A stretch of DNA of 64,000 bases. It comes from Drosophila pseudoobscura (lineage: Eukaryota > Arthropoda > Insecta > Diptera > Drosophilidae). How positions within the stretch are numbered: the first letter of the stretch is position 1; each line of letters begins with the position of its first letter. A model generated the notes under the pieces. It was not told the DNA's origin. It worked only from the letters and a program-made list of their open reading frames with translations, and did no database searches. The position numbers and the translations under genes are program-made. This document shows positions 1-14,000 of the stretch, piece by piece. The stretch lies in contig NC_046680.1 of NCBI RefSeq assembly GCF_009870125.1, forward strand, positions 5,642,001 through 5,706,000, in the 5' to 3' direction.

Positions 1-12
1 CTAAATCAGAGA

Positions 13-1764
13 CTATTTGACAGCCTCATCAGAGACTTGGCCGCATTGCGTAAGGTGGCGATCGGTTGTCGGAAACACCGTTTCAAGGCAGGCGTTTGTG
101 GTGCCGCGGCCGCAGATCTTGCGATAGAGATCCACGTAACCGAGATCGCCCCAGGCCACACGGATCACTTTGAGGGCGCTCCACAGGGCGAGCAGCAGCA
201 GCAGAGCCATGCAGGGCGCCTGCACGTGGGGCAGCACCTTCACATTGATCCACATCAGCCTGAGCACGAAGTCGGGCAGCTCACCCATTTCCTGGAAAAC
301 GTTCAATGGGGTATCAGTGGGAGGGAAATTTCCATGGGGGTTGGAGGCTGTTGACACTTACAAACTCATACCAGAAGGTGGGCAGCAGCATGTTGCTGAA
401 GCTTTTCAGTCTCCTGCTGTAGGAAGAGAGATTCGGCATGGGTATGTTTGACTGGAAGCGGTACTTCTCGTTGACAGGTATGCCTGTGGTGGGCTCCATC
501 AGGATGAACGGCTCGTGCTCCTCGGCATTCGGATTGTAGCCTTCGTAGTGCTCGCTCCAGTTGTAGCTGCTGCCATAGAAGTGTGGCGCCGAGAACGCCG
601 ATGGGGCATCATCTGCAACCGATGCAAAAGCGTGAGAAATAATTCAAAAATGTTCTGAGGGAATCCCCCGATCGACTTACTTATCACACACTTGGAGACG
701 TCAAACATCCCTTTGTGCAATTTGATGCCGTAGGTAGTGTCCATGCACTTTGGGGGCTCCTGGCCGGGCTGCAGCAGCAGGTATCGGTAGGTGTCGAGGC
801 CGGCGTAGCGCTCTGGGCGCTGGTAGATGAGGGGCAGGACGCGGCAGGACTCGATGGCCACGACGTTCAGCGGTGTTTCTGGCTGCAGGAAGGGCGGGAA
901 AAGCGAGTTGTCGTGAGCGCCGCTCACGTTGTAGGGGCAGGCGTCATTGGACCACTCTTCGCTGCGCGGCAGCTGCTCTTTGATGACCTGCTGGCCGTTG
1001 AGGGTCTCGATGCGAAAGAAGTTGTCAATGCCTTGCTCCGGGCCAATGTTCACCGTGTAGACCTCCTCCTTATCCTTGAGAGCCTACGAGTGGAAGCGTA
1101 TAAGAATATGGCCAGATGAGATGGAATCGAACATTGAATCGCTTACATTGTGCAGCGGTCCGCAGTTGGAGGACAGGGCGAAGGGCAGTAGGTTGGATAC
1201 CAGCTGCAGGGAGGGTCGTGTGAACTCCCAGAGGAAGTAGTACACGGAGCCCGTGATGAACAAGTCCTCGAACCTAGTGATGGCATCGAAGCCAAGGACC
1301 GAGAACGGTGCCACGTGCTTGAACTTGGCCGCCGCGCCCAGTAAGACGTTGTTGGGCGAGGTGATGGTCCAGTTGAGGACTTCGGGAGCAACGCTCTCCT
1401 CCGGCAGGAACTCCACATGGCGGTAGCGATTCTTTCGGTACGTCACATTGTTTTCTGTGCGACTGAGGATGTCGTTGTAGCCTACGATTTTGTAGGTGAT
1501 CGGTCCGATCTGGTCCACTTTCAGCCGCTTGTCGCGCCCGCTCTCAAACTCGGCGGCGTTGGTCACGTTGAACAGGTAGCTCTTGAGCTTACCAAACGGA
1601 GAGTTCACCCAGCTGTCCATGGTGGGCATCTCCTGGCGGAAGCGGACATGCTCCCGGGCCACCACTACGCGATAGTCCCAGATGCAGGAAAGCACAAACA
1701 GATAGAGACTCGTCAGGCCGAGAAACACATAGAGAGCTACTCTCAGCTTCTGTCCAGGCTTCAT
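13..1764 (-). CDS. CD36/SCARB-family scavenger receptor (CG2736-like)
   Basis: Four coding exons on the minus strand, 1764-1147, 1083-681, 612-362 and 291-13 (TAG at 13-15), join in frame through GT-AG introns into a 516-residue protein, the usual size for CD36 relatives. A membrane span lies at about residues 8-28 and a second at about 451-470, with short cytoplasmic ends and a large extracellular part between them. Family hallmarks include YLFNVTNAAEF, DQIGPITYK, many N-x-S/T sequons and paired cysteines in the membrane-proximal half. CD36 proteins bind lipids, lipoproteins or other ligands at the cell surface or in endosomes; the ligand here cannot be inferred. From memory of the melanogaster 60E cluster this is the CG2736 orthologue, but I am not sure which of the non-emp paralogues it is. 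The 3' UTR runs off the window. Confidence 0.88.
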
Positions 1765-4202
1765 CTCTTAAGGGAGGTTCAGAGAGGATCTTGGTACCAA
1801 GACGAATAGTCAGATGGAGACAGCAACTGGCCGGAGAAAGAACCACGTCTGTTCGGGAGAAAACACGCGATCCGTTTGACTCGAAATCTAAGCGCTTTGG
1901 ACACTGGCGTTACAATCACTTATCACGACTCTTGGCCAGCGGAACGCAATGAAATGAAAACAAAATATATGAAATCAAAATAACGGAAAGGCTATCAGCT
2001 AAGCCCTCGAGCTGGAGCTGAAACTGAGGCTGAGGTTGATTCGGCTGCCCGGCTCCCGACTTACGGCTCCCGACTTACGGCTCCCGGCTCCCGGCCGCTC
2101 TCTCCGTTGCTCCCACTCTGGGGAATAGCAGCGATAATGGGGATCTCTGACCCGATCATACAATTCACGCACATTCCAATTAAAACTTTATGTTCCAGAT
2201 AAGCAGTACTTAAGGGTACTTACAGTAAGTCTGCACGGAGCACTTTATCCTGTTATTCAGGAGCGCTGTGCGTCCGAATGACGTCTTCCATTTTGATCAC
2301 CTGTTGCCATTCAGGTGGTGGCAGTCCCCCCTGCGTGGATTCACGGCTAACCTCGGTCGTTGGCAGGTGGAGATTGCCTGCACTTGACTGGGAGACGCCG
2401 CCCTGGGGTCGCCGCAGAGGCTGTCTTATCAGGCACAGACAGACGCAGACGGCACTCCGCTTATCAGTCCAGCGGGCAGTAGAACGTGCAACGAAACAAA
2501 TGACTTGCCATTAAAGTCTGTCCCGGATTGGTCTTGGTCTGCTCTGACTCTGACTCTGATCCAGGCACAGTGATCCGCAATAACAATCATGGAATCCAGT
2601 ATTAATAGACGCTTTAATGGCTGTGGTGCAGAATCCGGTCTGGTCTGTGTCTGGAGGTCTTTAATGCATCCAATCGAAAGTAAACAAACTACTATATAAC
2701 TAAATTCCGAAACCTGGCATTTTGAGATGAGTTCTGCTGATAGGCGGGGTTCATAATTCATTGAATTTTTTATTACCATTTAATGTTTCATGTATTTTTT
2801 GTTTGTTTGGGTTATGTTGGATGACCTCGCAGCCGCTGGAATCCTATATAGAAAGGGAACTCGGACATTAAATCAACTGATGGATAGATAGGGCTTATCT
2901 GTCTCGATTGCCTCGATTGCCTCGATTCTCGTTTTCGTTTTCACTTGATCTCGATCCAGCTAAGGCCCTTCGGAAGCATACTTTTGGGATCAATAGGAGC
3001 CAGATTCTAGAATTTTTAATTCTAAGCATCACAGGCCCACAGGGGAATACTTATAACCGGTCGTTGCATTCGATCATTCCTAAGAAGAGACACAAATCCA
3101 GACCGCATTTGCTGGAATATCACTCAGAGTTCATCAGAGAATAATATTCTGAAACATCCTTCGTTGCATACTTTCGGGTCTAGTACCGATTGCATTCCGG
3201 AAAAGGAAGCTGCATGTCTATAAACACTGAAATGGTCGGCAATTAAGCAATTATCGATGGCAAAACAAATTTTCAAATTTGATTTTGTTCTCCCGCTAGG
3301 TATTTTTTTATTGTTGTTATTTCTATTAAGAAATACAATATTCTTTTGTTTCGGGAACCCATCTAAATATTCTATAACTACTGAATGGGGATAGGCAATT
3401 TGAGAACCAAATGTGTAGAGCTTAAGCCGACAAACATTTTGCGGGGGAACGTGAACCCCTGCTTTGGATTCTGTTGAAGCTTTCGGGGTTGTGGAGGCGA
3501 GGTGAAGAGGGGATTCGATTCCGGTCTATGCCTAATTAAAATAATATCGTAATTAATTGCATATTATACACATATAAATTCTACATGGGATAGATACAAT
3601 AGAAGTTTGCTATTGGATCGATAATGAAGCACATTTGTATGGAGGACGGAACATTGCTTTATTTTTTATTTGAGAAACGTTTCGGGTTTGGTTTGTGACT
3701 TGATTGTCTTGACATCGAATTTCAACAAGTGGTACAATGGGGCACGGGGAATTGTGGGGGGATTGGGGTATATTAATTCAGTTTTGGTATAACAAATCAA
3801 AGTTTAAGCTAAGTCGAAGCTTTGAGCCTTAATGCGATCACGACTGTTGCGTAGGACTACACATCATCATCAAAATTTCATAACGATTACTTACAAAGAT
3901 AACCTACATACAATACAATAGATACAGATACAGATACAGATACAAGTATAGATACACATACAAAATACATACAAGTCTTCCCAGCTCCATTTGTTCTAGA
4001 CTACAGACACTCACACACACCCCCCACCGGAGCAAATCCGAATGGATCTGATCGGATCGGATGGGTGCAGGGGATGGGTTATGGGAATGGAATGGAATGG
4101 GCTAGTCCCAGTTACCTATCTACACTAAACTAGACACCCAGAGACCGACCCCTCGATACGTCTACTGATCATATCATCATATCATCCAAAACTCGACAAT
4201 CT
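1765..4202. other. Intergenic region between two CD36-family genes
   Basis: No convincing gene is seen. The stretch should hold the promoter and 5' leader of the gene ending at 13. It probably also holds the 3' UTR of the gene ending at 4203: a minus-strand AATAAA (TTTATT at 3658-3663) lies about 540 bases past that stop codon. A short tandem repeat of a CGGCTCCCGACTTA unit occurs at about 2045-2095 and a GATACA repeat at 3921-3945. Confidence 0.5.
3921..3945. repeat. (GATACA)n microsatellite
   Basis: About four tandem GATACA units, continuing imperfectly to about 3960. It is probably in the 3' UTR of the emp-like gene. Confidence 0.8.
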
Positions 4203-7003
4203 CTAGTATCTGGCGGGCTGGGTGTCCTTGTTCTGCTTCTTGTTCATGTCCACTTGGGCGGTGGCCAGGTAGTTGGACCCCTCCAGATGCAGAGTGCTCT
4301 GCCGGTGAGAGTTGCGGATCAGGCAGAAGGTCGACAGCAGCAGCAGGGCCACCCCCAGGGCGAACAGGCCGACAATCAGAGCCACACGTATCTTGGGCGG
4401 CACTTGCTCGGCAAAGCGCATCAGATCGGTGACCTCATTGGGCAGGCTGTCGATCCCCTCCTCGAACCACAGAATGGGGAAGATGATGTCTGGGAAGTTG
4501 GCCACTTGCTTGATGTCGAACACCTGGCTGACGGCCAGATTGATTTGGATACGAGCTCGAACACGCAGAGTGGTTCCCATTTTCTATGGGATAAATAAAG
4601 AAATGAATGACCATTACAGGAGAACTGACAGGAGGAAAGGGTCGCCTTTCTTACCGGCTGCACATCGAGGAAGAACTGATGCTTCTCCTTCTCTGGCGGC
4701 GAAATGCCCTCCACCTGTGTCCGCAGGCTCTCGTCGCCGAGATAGAAATGGGGGAAGCTTAGCATGATGGGGGAATCTGTACGGGAGAGACAGTTGTCAG
4801 TGTCAGGAAGGGATCTTTTGAGGCCCAGTGATTAGTACCGTATTGACACAGCGAGACGTTGAAGAGACCGTTGGGGGAGCACGAGGGCTGGCCGGCGGGG
4901 CAGAAGCACATGTTATCCGGGTGGCTCTCGACATCGGCAAAGACCCACTCGGGTGGGGTGAAGCGATAGCCGGGCACCTCGTTCGAGGTCATCACCTCCT
5001 TTTCGAAGACCAGCGGCATCAGGCGGCAGAGATCTTTGTCGTACACATGCAACACACGGTCGTGGTCGATGTGCGGGGGGAAGATGGAGCCGTCAGTGCC
5101 GTTCAGGTGATTGCACTCATCGGTGGTCCAGTGGGGCAGGTGGGTGCGACCGTTGTACTGGTCGATAATGCCGTACTTTTCGATGTCATCGACGCCTGTG
5201 TTGACGGTGACGCGGTCGGAGGAGGTGCCGTTCTTGCCGTACAGCAGGCCGAACTCCTCGTATGGCAGCTTCTGCTCCTTAGGCACCACATCCTTGGCCA
5301 GCTTGAGCAGCGGATCCTCGTATCCCCAGAGCAGCTGTCCCACGGACACCTGAACGAACGGCTTGATCTTCAGTATGTCCATGATGCTGGCCATGGCCAG
5401 ACGCAGGAACCTGGGAAGGGCAAGATCAGGGTTAATCAGATTGCAGCATTTTTGTAGAAGCCACTGTCGGCAAGCCCAGGGCACTCCCAGGGCACTCACC
5501 TGGCCGCATGCTTGCTTTGGGAGGTGGCACTCAGCATGGGAATGTTGGGCACAATCACCACGTCATCTTCGGGGCCCACAGACAGATCTTCGCGGAACGA
5601 GTAGATCTTGCGCAGATTGTAGCTGAGCGTGCCATTGTCATTCTCCACGATGTTAACCTTTTCCCAGCTCTCGCTGCAAGTCGGAGATGAAGGGAGAGAA
5701 GATCGTATTAACATTGACGTTTAGGTGCAGTTTAAAGACCACTTACCTGTAGACATAGGGACCCACCTCATCGACAATGGCCTTGGAGCCATTGCTGAGG
5801 AAGTCATCGGCATTGGTCACATTGTAGATGTACAGACTGATGTGGGGCTCCACCGGCGGCTTGGCCCACCAGCCGAAGGTCTTGGCGCCGGGCCGCAGAG
5901 CCACCATGCGGTCCACAATGGCATTGATCAGCACGGAGAACTCGCAGGCCACCAAAACGCCTCCCACTATCAAAATCGACGCAATGGCGATCGTAATCCC
6001 TGAAAAACCAAGGAGAATTATTCAACGAATGTACAGCGATTGCATAAATCAGTGGATGATTGGAATGAGTCAGACCCTGTGAGCGGGAAGGTGGCTTCGA
6101 TCGAGACAAATATTTAAGTTGGCACTCGACTGGGACAGCTCGGCATAAATATTTATACATCGAACGAATAGAACACTAGTGTACATATTGCGGAACATGA
6201 ATCACTCTTCTAGTGACCCTTTGACCTTATACACTTTGTTTTCCAATTAGCGATGGATAGAGAGGCTCGATCCGATCCCCAATTAGTTGTGATTGAATAA
6301 TTATCGTTTAATTACTGAAGTGGAAGCGCCATAACTGGAATGTCGACGCTAAACAACAGCAATCAGAGCCAGATCCCAGTCCCAGATCCCAGTCCCAGTC
6401 CTTGGAACTAATAGCCCACTGCGCCTTAGTCTCATTTTTCCAGAAGGAAACGAAAGGAAGGGAAAGTTGGTAGCTACTTGGGTGAAGATCTCAGTTTATC
6501 CTCTGCGTACTTTCAGCGGAATCAATTAGAAATTCAAAAGCGAATACCAGTCTAACCAGTCATACGAACAAAGCGAAGCATTCGCAATCTATTGAGCAAA
6601 ATCAAGAACCAGGCACGGCACGTGGAGTTATATATTGTATGCGATATATGGATGATTCGCCCCGGTGTTAAGTCAGTCGATGGGTTCTTGTGGTTCCACC
6701 TTCCATTGCGTTGTGCATAAATCGTTTCAGGGGATTATTGCACAAGTCAATGCGGGAAATCCATATGGAAATTTGTTGTTAATAGGAAGAGCGCGGCTGG
6801 CTAATCAGATGCTAATGGTAGTGGGAATTCAGGTAATACTCGTCCAGCTTCCAGTGGGGATAGCTCTGAGAACACATCTCCGAAGCATCGCTCACCCCCT
6901 TGGGGGCTACTCGCATTCATTGAATTGATTATAAGTACTTACACCATTTTCTCAGATACGTGCTGGACAGTTTAGTGCATAGTTTGTGTTTGGGACCGTT
7001 CAT
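4203..7003 (-). CDS. emp: CD36-family receptor, probable epithelial membrane protein (emp)
   Basis: Six coding exons on the minus strand, 7003-6943, 5999-5747, 5673-5500, 5410-4839, 4776-4655 and 4583-4203, give a 520-residue protein with every junction phase agreeing. The ATG at 7003 follows a probable 5' UTR splice acceptor at 7063-7064, so the exon starts near 7062. The N-terminal span (about residues 22-40) follows a basic stretch and the C-terminal span is at about 459-480. CD36 signatures include SLYIYNVTNADDF, DEVGPYVY, GYEDPLLK, GTSSDRVTVNTG and several CxC-type cysteines at CFCPAGQPSC. The long C-terminal cytoplasmic tail is hydrophilic. Known family role: class B scavenger receptor; in flies emp is expressed in ectodermal epithelia. 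The symbol rests on recalled similarity and on linkage to zip. Confidence 0.82.
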
Positions 7004-7923
7004 GTTGTGGCTGTTGTTGGAGTCGTTGTTGTTTCAAGAGTTGACCGCCTTGCAGCTGTTAACTAGAAAAGCAAATCAAAATTATATATAAGACATACTC
7101 GTATCAAGCTGTTTTTATGGGGGGACGACCTACAGACAGATAAGCTGTAATACCGGTTAAGTTGTTAATCTATAATTATCAGGCAAAAGCCAGGTAAACA
7201 GGAATGCAATCATTCAATATCACTTGATAATCACATCGTAAAGTTCTAGCCGACATTGGGTCTCGATGCTCGATGCTCGATGCTCGATGCTGGAGCTCAT
7301 GATCCGCGATCAGCGTTCACGATCACGATACGATCATGATCAACATCTTCTGTTCTGTTCTGTTCTGTTCTGTGCTTCTGCTTCTTTTTCCCCACTCTTT
7401 CCATATGTTTACTTATGTCTATGGATATCCATGGCATGGCTTGAAGAGACAACCAGATGACAGTGGAGGAGAGATGCCCCGACTTTGGCCCAGACCTCAG
7501 ACACGTTGCGGGGCGTGTTGGCCTTGTGGGGCTTGACAACGCTCGAGCTGTGGCTGTATTTAGTTTTGGCCAAAAGCTGATTTATCAGCTATGCGATGCT
7601 TCGACACAAAACAAAACAGACGAACAAAACCGATCTGCAATCTTGTTTTGGTGGTTGGTCGTTGGTGGTTGGGCGACGGGGGACGGGGACTGTCTCCAGA
7701 ACCTTCAAGTCAGCACAATGACTTTTAGCTGGGGCTCTTTTGTGGCGCGGCTTTTGTGCGCTGGATAATTGCTCGAGTCTCATACGAGTACTGTAACGCG
7801 CTGCGCTGCGCCCTTCCTGGCAGGGACAGACCTTGGCTGCCGTTCAGCTCGGCAATTAAGCACTTTTTAATGGACTGGCAGGCTCCTGCTGCCTCTCCCT
7901 CTCTGTCTACTCTACGGCTCTGA

Positions 7924-7977
7924 ATCTGGCTCTGGCTCTGGCTCTGACTCTGGCTCTGGCTCTGACTCTGACTCTGA
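7924..7977. repeat. TCTGGC/TCTGAC minisatellite
   Basis: Nine or so six-base units alternating TCTGGC and TCTGAC in tandem. No coding context. Confidence 0.85.
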
Positions 7978-10372
7978 GGTTTCGCATATAACAAATGTCG
8001 GAATGAAACCTTGACCGAGGCCAGGGCTGTGCTTGGGCATACATACATACATGCGAGTATATCTTTTAATATTCGGACTCGTGCGTAAACAGCAACGATT
8101 TTATTATTGAAAATTCCAGGCAGACAGCCCGCAAGCCATTATTCATATTCATAAACGAAACGCAATGCAGCAAAATGGGATTCGGCTAATGGTCTGAGCT
8201 ATTTGCAGGCGTCGCACGGTCGTAGACAATAGAAACGAAACGTTTTAATTGCCCCACTCGATCTGGTGATCTGGCGATCTGACGATCTGACAATCCAGCA
8301 CTCCAGCACTCCAGCGATACGCAGATTATTCTCAGAATCAAGTGCATACAAACAGTCGTTTATCGGCGCGAACGAGATAATCTGCAACTCCAGTGGGAGA
8401 TTACTGGTGGGGCACGTTCACACCTTCCATTCCGCGATTCGGAAGAACGCACTGAGAGCACGAGAACATGAGAGCCAGAAGCTCGAAGCTCTAATTCTTG
8501 GATGCTCTGCGGAAATGGTGGCCTACAACCAGTTTAGATGTTTTCGCTTTACGGTTTCGGCCAAAAAGCATTAAACTTTGTACTTTGGGCCCTGGCCAGC
8601 ACACAGCACACAGCACACGCACACCACCCCACTTACCCACCAACTGAGTGGATACAAAGTTTTTCGAATTTTTGTTTAGTATTTGTCGAGTCGAGTTTAC
8701 TGCGCTCTCTGAACGCCACAAGGTCGAGCTGGCGACTCCAATATCTGTGTGTTTGTGATTTGTGTTGTGTGTTTTGCATTGGATCCACCATTGGATCCAC
8801 CATTGTTGGCTCTGGTCGAGCGATGCCCATTGAATACCAATTAGCCCATAATTATTTCAAATGATTTTCGGTGACACCCGTCATCGGGCCATAAATCAGT
8901 TAATTCAATCAGGAATTTATTTGCTGAGTACTCGTACTCGTAGTTTCGGTTCTGTTTGCTGTTAGCTGTTGGCTGTTGGCTGATTGTGCGCTTTGTTGGC
9001 GGAGTGCACTGCTTCAGGGCCTGGCTATTATAAGTACATATACGTAAAAACTTTTTAGCATTACAAATGCTTGCCAAGAACGAGGACTGGAGTGGAGCCT
9101 ACTGGAGATGCAGTGTGACTCAGAGTGCTGGTTCTCGGGAAATGAAATGTGTGTGTAACTAACAGAACCTGAGCCATTGTGTCTCGCATCCCCAAGAAGT
9201 ATGCAAGCAACCGGAGGTGACTGGAATGGCTGGGAAATTCTAGATCTGAACAGCAGACCATCCAAACACCTTGTTATGAGAATCACAGCCAGACTTCAGC
9301 AGTTTTGGCATTCCATTCTATTCCAATGAAATGCGATAACTGATGTAATCATTTTACTTTTGTTGACTCGGATCTCGCCCGTTGTTGGAGTCGTTGGAGC
9401 TGTTGGAGCTGCTCTTTCAGCTGTTCAATTAGCGGCTAACGTGTTGTGTTTAACGTGAAATCGCCAGCCGAGTGTTCGCTTTTATATCTTCGACGTGTAC
9501 GAGCATGTGTTGAATGTTATATGTATATATGTATATGGCTTAGACAGAATCCCAACTTCAATAGAAATTTACTTTCTAAACACACGTTTTTGTATGAATT
9601 GAACTGAAAGCGGAATCTTGGCGAAGACATCCGCTGCCCCTCTTGTTGCTTCTGCTGCTGATCAGAGCTTGGCAGAGCTCTCGGATTGAAATGAAGTAAA
9701 GGCGAAGACAACGTGGAGTCGAGTCTCATAATTTCACTGCGTTTAAATGTTGCACAAATAAATACAAGCGGTAGCAGCTACTTATTTTAAACAATTACCC
9801 TGACCCAATTTCAGAGCTGGCGCTGGGGCTGGGGCTTGGGCTGGGGCTGTGGCTGTGCCTGTTGCTGCCGCTGCCGCTGTGACACTGGCCTGGCCAAAAA
9901 CCAAGCGGGCTGCTGACAAAATTCGCTTTGCCTTTTTGTTGATAATACAAAATGAAATGAAATGATTTTTAAATTTTTGTGCGTTAAACAATGCTTGGCT
10001 GTGCTGTTGTCAATGGCGTGACAAACATGTGCGACGGGGCTCATCTTGGAGTTTCAGTAGGTCAGTTTTGGTGGCAATTACCCCAGAGACAGGGACAGGT
10101 ACAGGTGCAGGTACAGGTATATGGAACAGACCATACCAGAGAGAGAGAGAGAGAGACAGCAGAAGTACAAAGTGTTGTTTGCGTTTTGCTTTCGCAGTGA
10201 AATGTGTCAACGGCCAACGGGCAACGGGCAAAAGCGAAGACAAAGACAAAGCCTGGCAATTGTCACCTCAATTTTATGACCAACTTGGCAACGAAATCAA
10301 GCAACAACTTCAGCAGAAACTTCAGCGACAGAGTGCCGCAAGATAACATAGTATACTCGTAGTCGTATACGT

Positions 10373-10456
10373 ATGATGAAGATGATGATGATTCAAAGCT
10401 TTTACTCCGGACTGTTGGTGCTGCTGCTGGCCGCTTCTGGTGCAACCTTCACATAA
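10373..10456 (+). CDS. Candidate micropeptide, signal-sequence-like (hypothetical)
   Basis: A 27-codon frame starts with a run of Met and Lys residues (MMKMMMIQ) and continues into SFYSGLLVLLLAASGA, then stops at TAA 10454-10456. The shape (basic start, leucine core, small residues at the end) is that of a secretory signal peptide. Nothing follows it, so it is either a free micropeptide, the first exon of an undetected secreted-protein gene, or chance from an ATGATG repeat. No family is recognised. Confidence 0.15.
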   Translation: MMKMMMIQSFYSGLLVLLLAASGATFT

Positions 10457-12863
10457 TCCTCATCATGGTTATGTGGTCAAAAAGAGAGCTTTCGCGGGCC
10501 CTCTTCACTTATTTATGCATTTATTTAGTTTTATTTGATTTGTGTGGGGTTTTCTGACCTGGACACACGCTTCATTTTGATTTTTGAATTTTGATTTTGG
10601 ATCTTGGACGAGTATGGAGTATGTGTGGTGTTTTTTGGGTAAACTTTTTTATTTGATTTCGTTTTGAGTCGCTGCTTCGTGGCAGCGCCAATCAGCGCGC
10701 TGTGCAGAGCGAAAATTTCACTTTTTCCACACAAGTAATCATAAAAACTATGCACGTTCGTAAAATGCGCTTTTGGCAGGGCCGTAGACAGCATTTAGCT
10801 GCTGCCGCTGGCAGCAGCATCAGCAGCAGCGCAGCAGCAGCAGCCACAAAGCATAATTCAATGATTTTCCGCTTTTGTAGAGCTATTAAGCGCCCAGCCA
10901 AGCCATCGAGCCACCATGGAAATGGTTTCATTTTGGCTGAGTGGGCAAGGTCTTGCTCAATGCTGAGACTGCGACTGCGACTGCGACGAGACCGACCCGA
11001 CAACATCTATAAGGTTTATCAATGATCGATGCAGTAAGCAGCAACAACAACAAATGGACTTTTACTGCCGCAAAAGGCCTGGAATGTGAGTGCTACTGCC
11101 ACACCACACCACACCACACCATACCATGCCACAAACAACACACCACACACTTGTTGCTGCTGTTGCTGCTGTTGCTGCTGGCTTTTGTGAAAGACACACC
11201 AGAGAGGCAGACGCAGACCTGTCCAGCCTGAGGGGAAGGGAGGGGACAGGCCACAAGCCGCAAGTCGCAATCCGCAATCCGCAGGCATTTCAAAATAGTT
11301 ACATTAACACACAGACAGGCACTCACACGGGAGCCGGAATCGGAGTCGAAATTGGCCGTTTACACGGATGCAAGTTTAGTACGTACGCGCTGTTTTGGGG
11401 ATAGATAGATTCTTACGGGGGGCCACAAAATGTGGAACGTAACACCAAACTGCCGGAAAAAAACGTTCACGACTTGTACGCTCGTAAAGCCGCCGAGAAA
11501 CTGATGTCGATGTCTTCGAGTGGCCCCACAACGTAAGATGTTGGGGCGGCGAAAGCTTCCACCTGAAGCTCGGCTTGGCATTGCGACAAAGCGAAACTCG
11601 AAAACCAGATAAACAGGTACACCTGTGTGCGTATGTGTGTATGAAGGTGTGTGCTCAAGAGGAGAGGCACTAGCAAAAGCGAGAGTAAGCAAGCGCGCTC
11701 TGTGTGTGGCTCTGTGTGGCTGTGTGTGGTGCATGACTTGAGCTTTTGCTCAATGCACTGTATGCGATAAAAGCTTTCGGATATTCGAATAGTCTTCGAT
11801 CGGTTCGAAATAAATGTTGCCTGTTTCTGCTGTCGCTCCCTCGATTTTCTTCTCTTCTCTCTCTTTCTGCTGCTTTTGAGGAATGGAATGGGTGGCGGCG
11901 ACTGATAAAAAACAAGTTTGTTGCTTTTGCATTGAAGTCTTTCGTTTTGGTTGCGTTCCGTTCCGTTTTATGTTGCACACACACAGAGACACAATCCCAT
12001 TGATTGCCACACCAATACCACTGGCAGCACTAAACGATTATGATATTTTGTTGTTGTTGCAAATGACTCACTTCTATCGTTATTGTTGTTGTTGTTTTTA
12101 TTATGGTTTGTGCCAGTGGTTGCCAAACACCAAACATCAGAAGCCACAATAACGAAGACAGATCAAGTTGAAGCCACAGAATGTATGCTAAAGCTGACAG
12201 CTCCAACGATCACAAATTATTGTTATTGCCACTGAATGTTGCAGTTTCGGTGGGCATTGCGCCAGCTTTTTGGTTTTGTTTGTTGTTGTCTTGTCCGTCT
12301 CCAGAATCGAAATCTTGCAAAAGCTTTCCTGCTTGAGCATAAACAGGCTTTTGGGAAATGCGCAAGCCGGGGAAACAACACCGCGCGACAAAAACTTGTT
12401 GCATTTGCATAACCAATAACAGCGAGGGGAAATCATTTTAGACCATGTCTAGGAAATGTGATTCGAGAAATTGTCCACTGGCAGAAAATTTCACAGCGAG
12501 CACGTTCGTTCTGAAACGATGGAGAGTTTTTCCACCTCAGATGAATCAGGGGCAAGTTCTGACGATATGATGATTGTTAAATGAATAACACTTGGGAGAT
12601 TCTGTGATTCTCAGATATTCAGATAGAATTTTTAGAGTTGGGAATGATCTTAAGAGGATCCAGTTGTGAACTAGCATTCATATATGTACATATGTATTTT
12701 GTTTAAGCCTGACAAAACCATTGCTCAATCCCCATAACAATGGCTTTTTAGTTAGAAGGCGAACCAAGACATTATCGCCTCAATGTGTTTGACATTCCGA
12801 CTCCAAGACCAACCACACACACGCACACACACGCACAAAGATATAGAGTGCTGTTGGACGGGG

Positions 12864-12910
12864 CGACGACGACGGTGACGGTGACGGCGACGGTGACGGC
12901 GACGGCGACC
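12864..12910. repeat. GACGGT/GACGGC hexamer tract
   Basis: Tandem GACGGT and GACGGC units, strongly GC-rich against an AT-rich background. Open in one frame only because of the repeat. Confidence 0.8.
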
Positions 12911-14000
12911 CGTATCCAATGCCTAACTCTACGACGACTTTGCATGCCAATAAGGCCAACCGGGTTGCATGCGACCTTTCTGTTTATGTAAACTGTCGTA
13001 CAAAGTGGCGCAGTTTTGTTGTAAGTGATGCAATAAATAATAATAAAAGCACAGCAAAAGCAACAACAACAACAACATACGCATATGTAAATTTAAATGT
13101 TGTTGCGTGTCATCAATAGCCCCTGCCCCGGCGACGCAAGAGAATCAAATTTGGTTTTTCACTTACGATACAGAATGTCGACCAACGTCGGCATGGCCAA
13201 TCGTCAGCCCCTCAGGGTATCTTCGCTCAGATTGGTCGATGTATCGATGTAGGATTTGAAGATTCTGGATCTCCGATGATTGTGTCCTACTTTTCGAGGA
13301 ACTTGTATTATTTAATTTTGAGATTCTTTATGTGTGATTCTTGTTTATACATATTTGTGTGTGTAAGAACTTTTTTTGGCACTTGACGACCCGGCAACCC
13401 AGGTTGTTGATAAGGCCCCCCCGCTTTCCCTTTTATTTCTACGTCAGAGCTGATAAGATCCCTACCAGCGAGCATTCAGGAAGCGGGAACTGGAAGCCGA
13501 TCGAGGCCATCGCCAGCTCTACATTTAACGTGATGGAAACGACTTTGCCCTCCATCTTTACAGCTTTTAAGGTAGTTTATGTGAGGGCCTAAACAGACTA
13601 CAGTAACTTAGAGCGCGGCTGACTTAGTGCCACTTAAGTTGTCAGTTCCAGTCAAATACTCCGCCGTAAAATAGAAGTTGAAGCTAGCTATTGGGACCTG
13701 ATCGGGGCGGAGACAATACTCATTGCAGGCGAACAGTATTGGAAAGCTATTAGCAGCACGGAACGAGTAAACGATTGAGCCATTGGAATATCATGCGCGT
13801 CATCCGCGCCTTCTGGAAAAACAATAAGTTCAGAGAGGCTATCAATCGAAAATGATGCAAAACACGATGGAAGCCCCGCGCCTTATAGGGAGCACGACAG
13901 ATTAATTGTAAACTCTTGACTAAACTGATAAATGCTGAGCACACAATCGTCGCCTGTGCCTGTGCCTGGGCCTGGGCCTGGTCTCTGGCCGTGTGGGGTT

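Larger units (their letters stand above)
7063..14000. other. Long intergenic/leader region without a recognised gene
   Basis: About 7 kb with no sustained coding signal. Open frames here are low-complexity (CA, GCT, GA repeats). It probably contains upstream non-coding exons, introns and enhancers of the minus-strand emp gene, because the first coding exon of that gene starts at a splice acceptor. Visible content: a TCTGGC/TCTGAC minisatellite (7924-7977), short GATCTG and CACTCCAG tandem units near 8261-8312, CACCACAC and GCTGTT repeats near 11100-11180, a GACGGT/GACGGC tract (12864-12910), and one short signal-peptide-like frame at 10373-10456. Confidence 0.5.
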
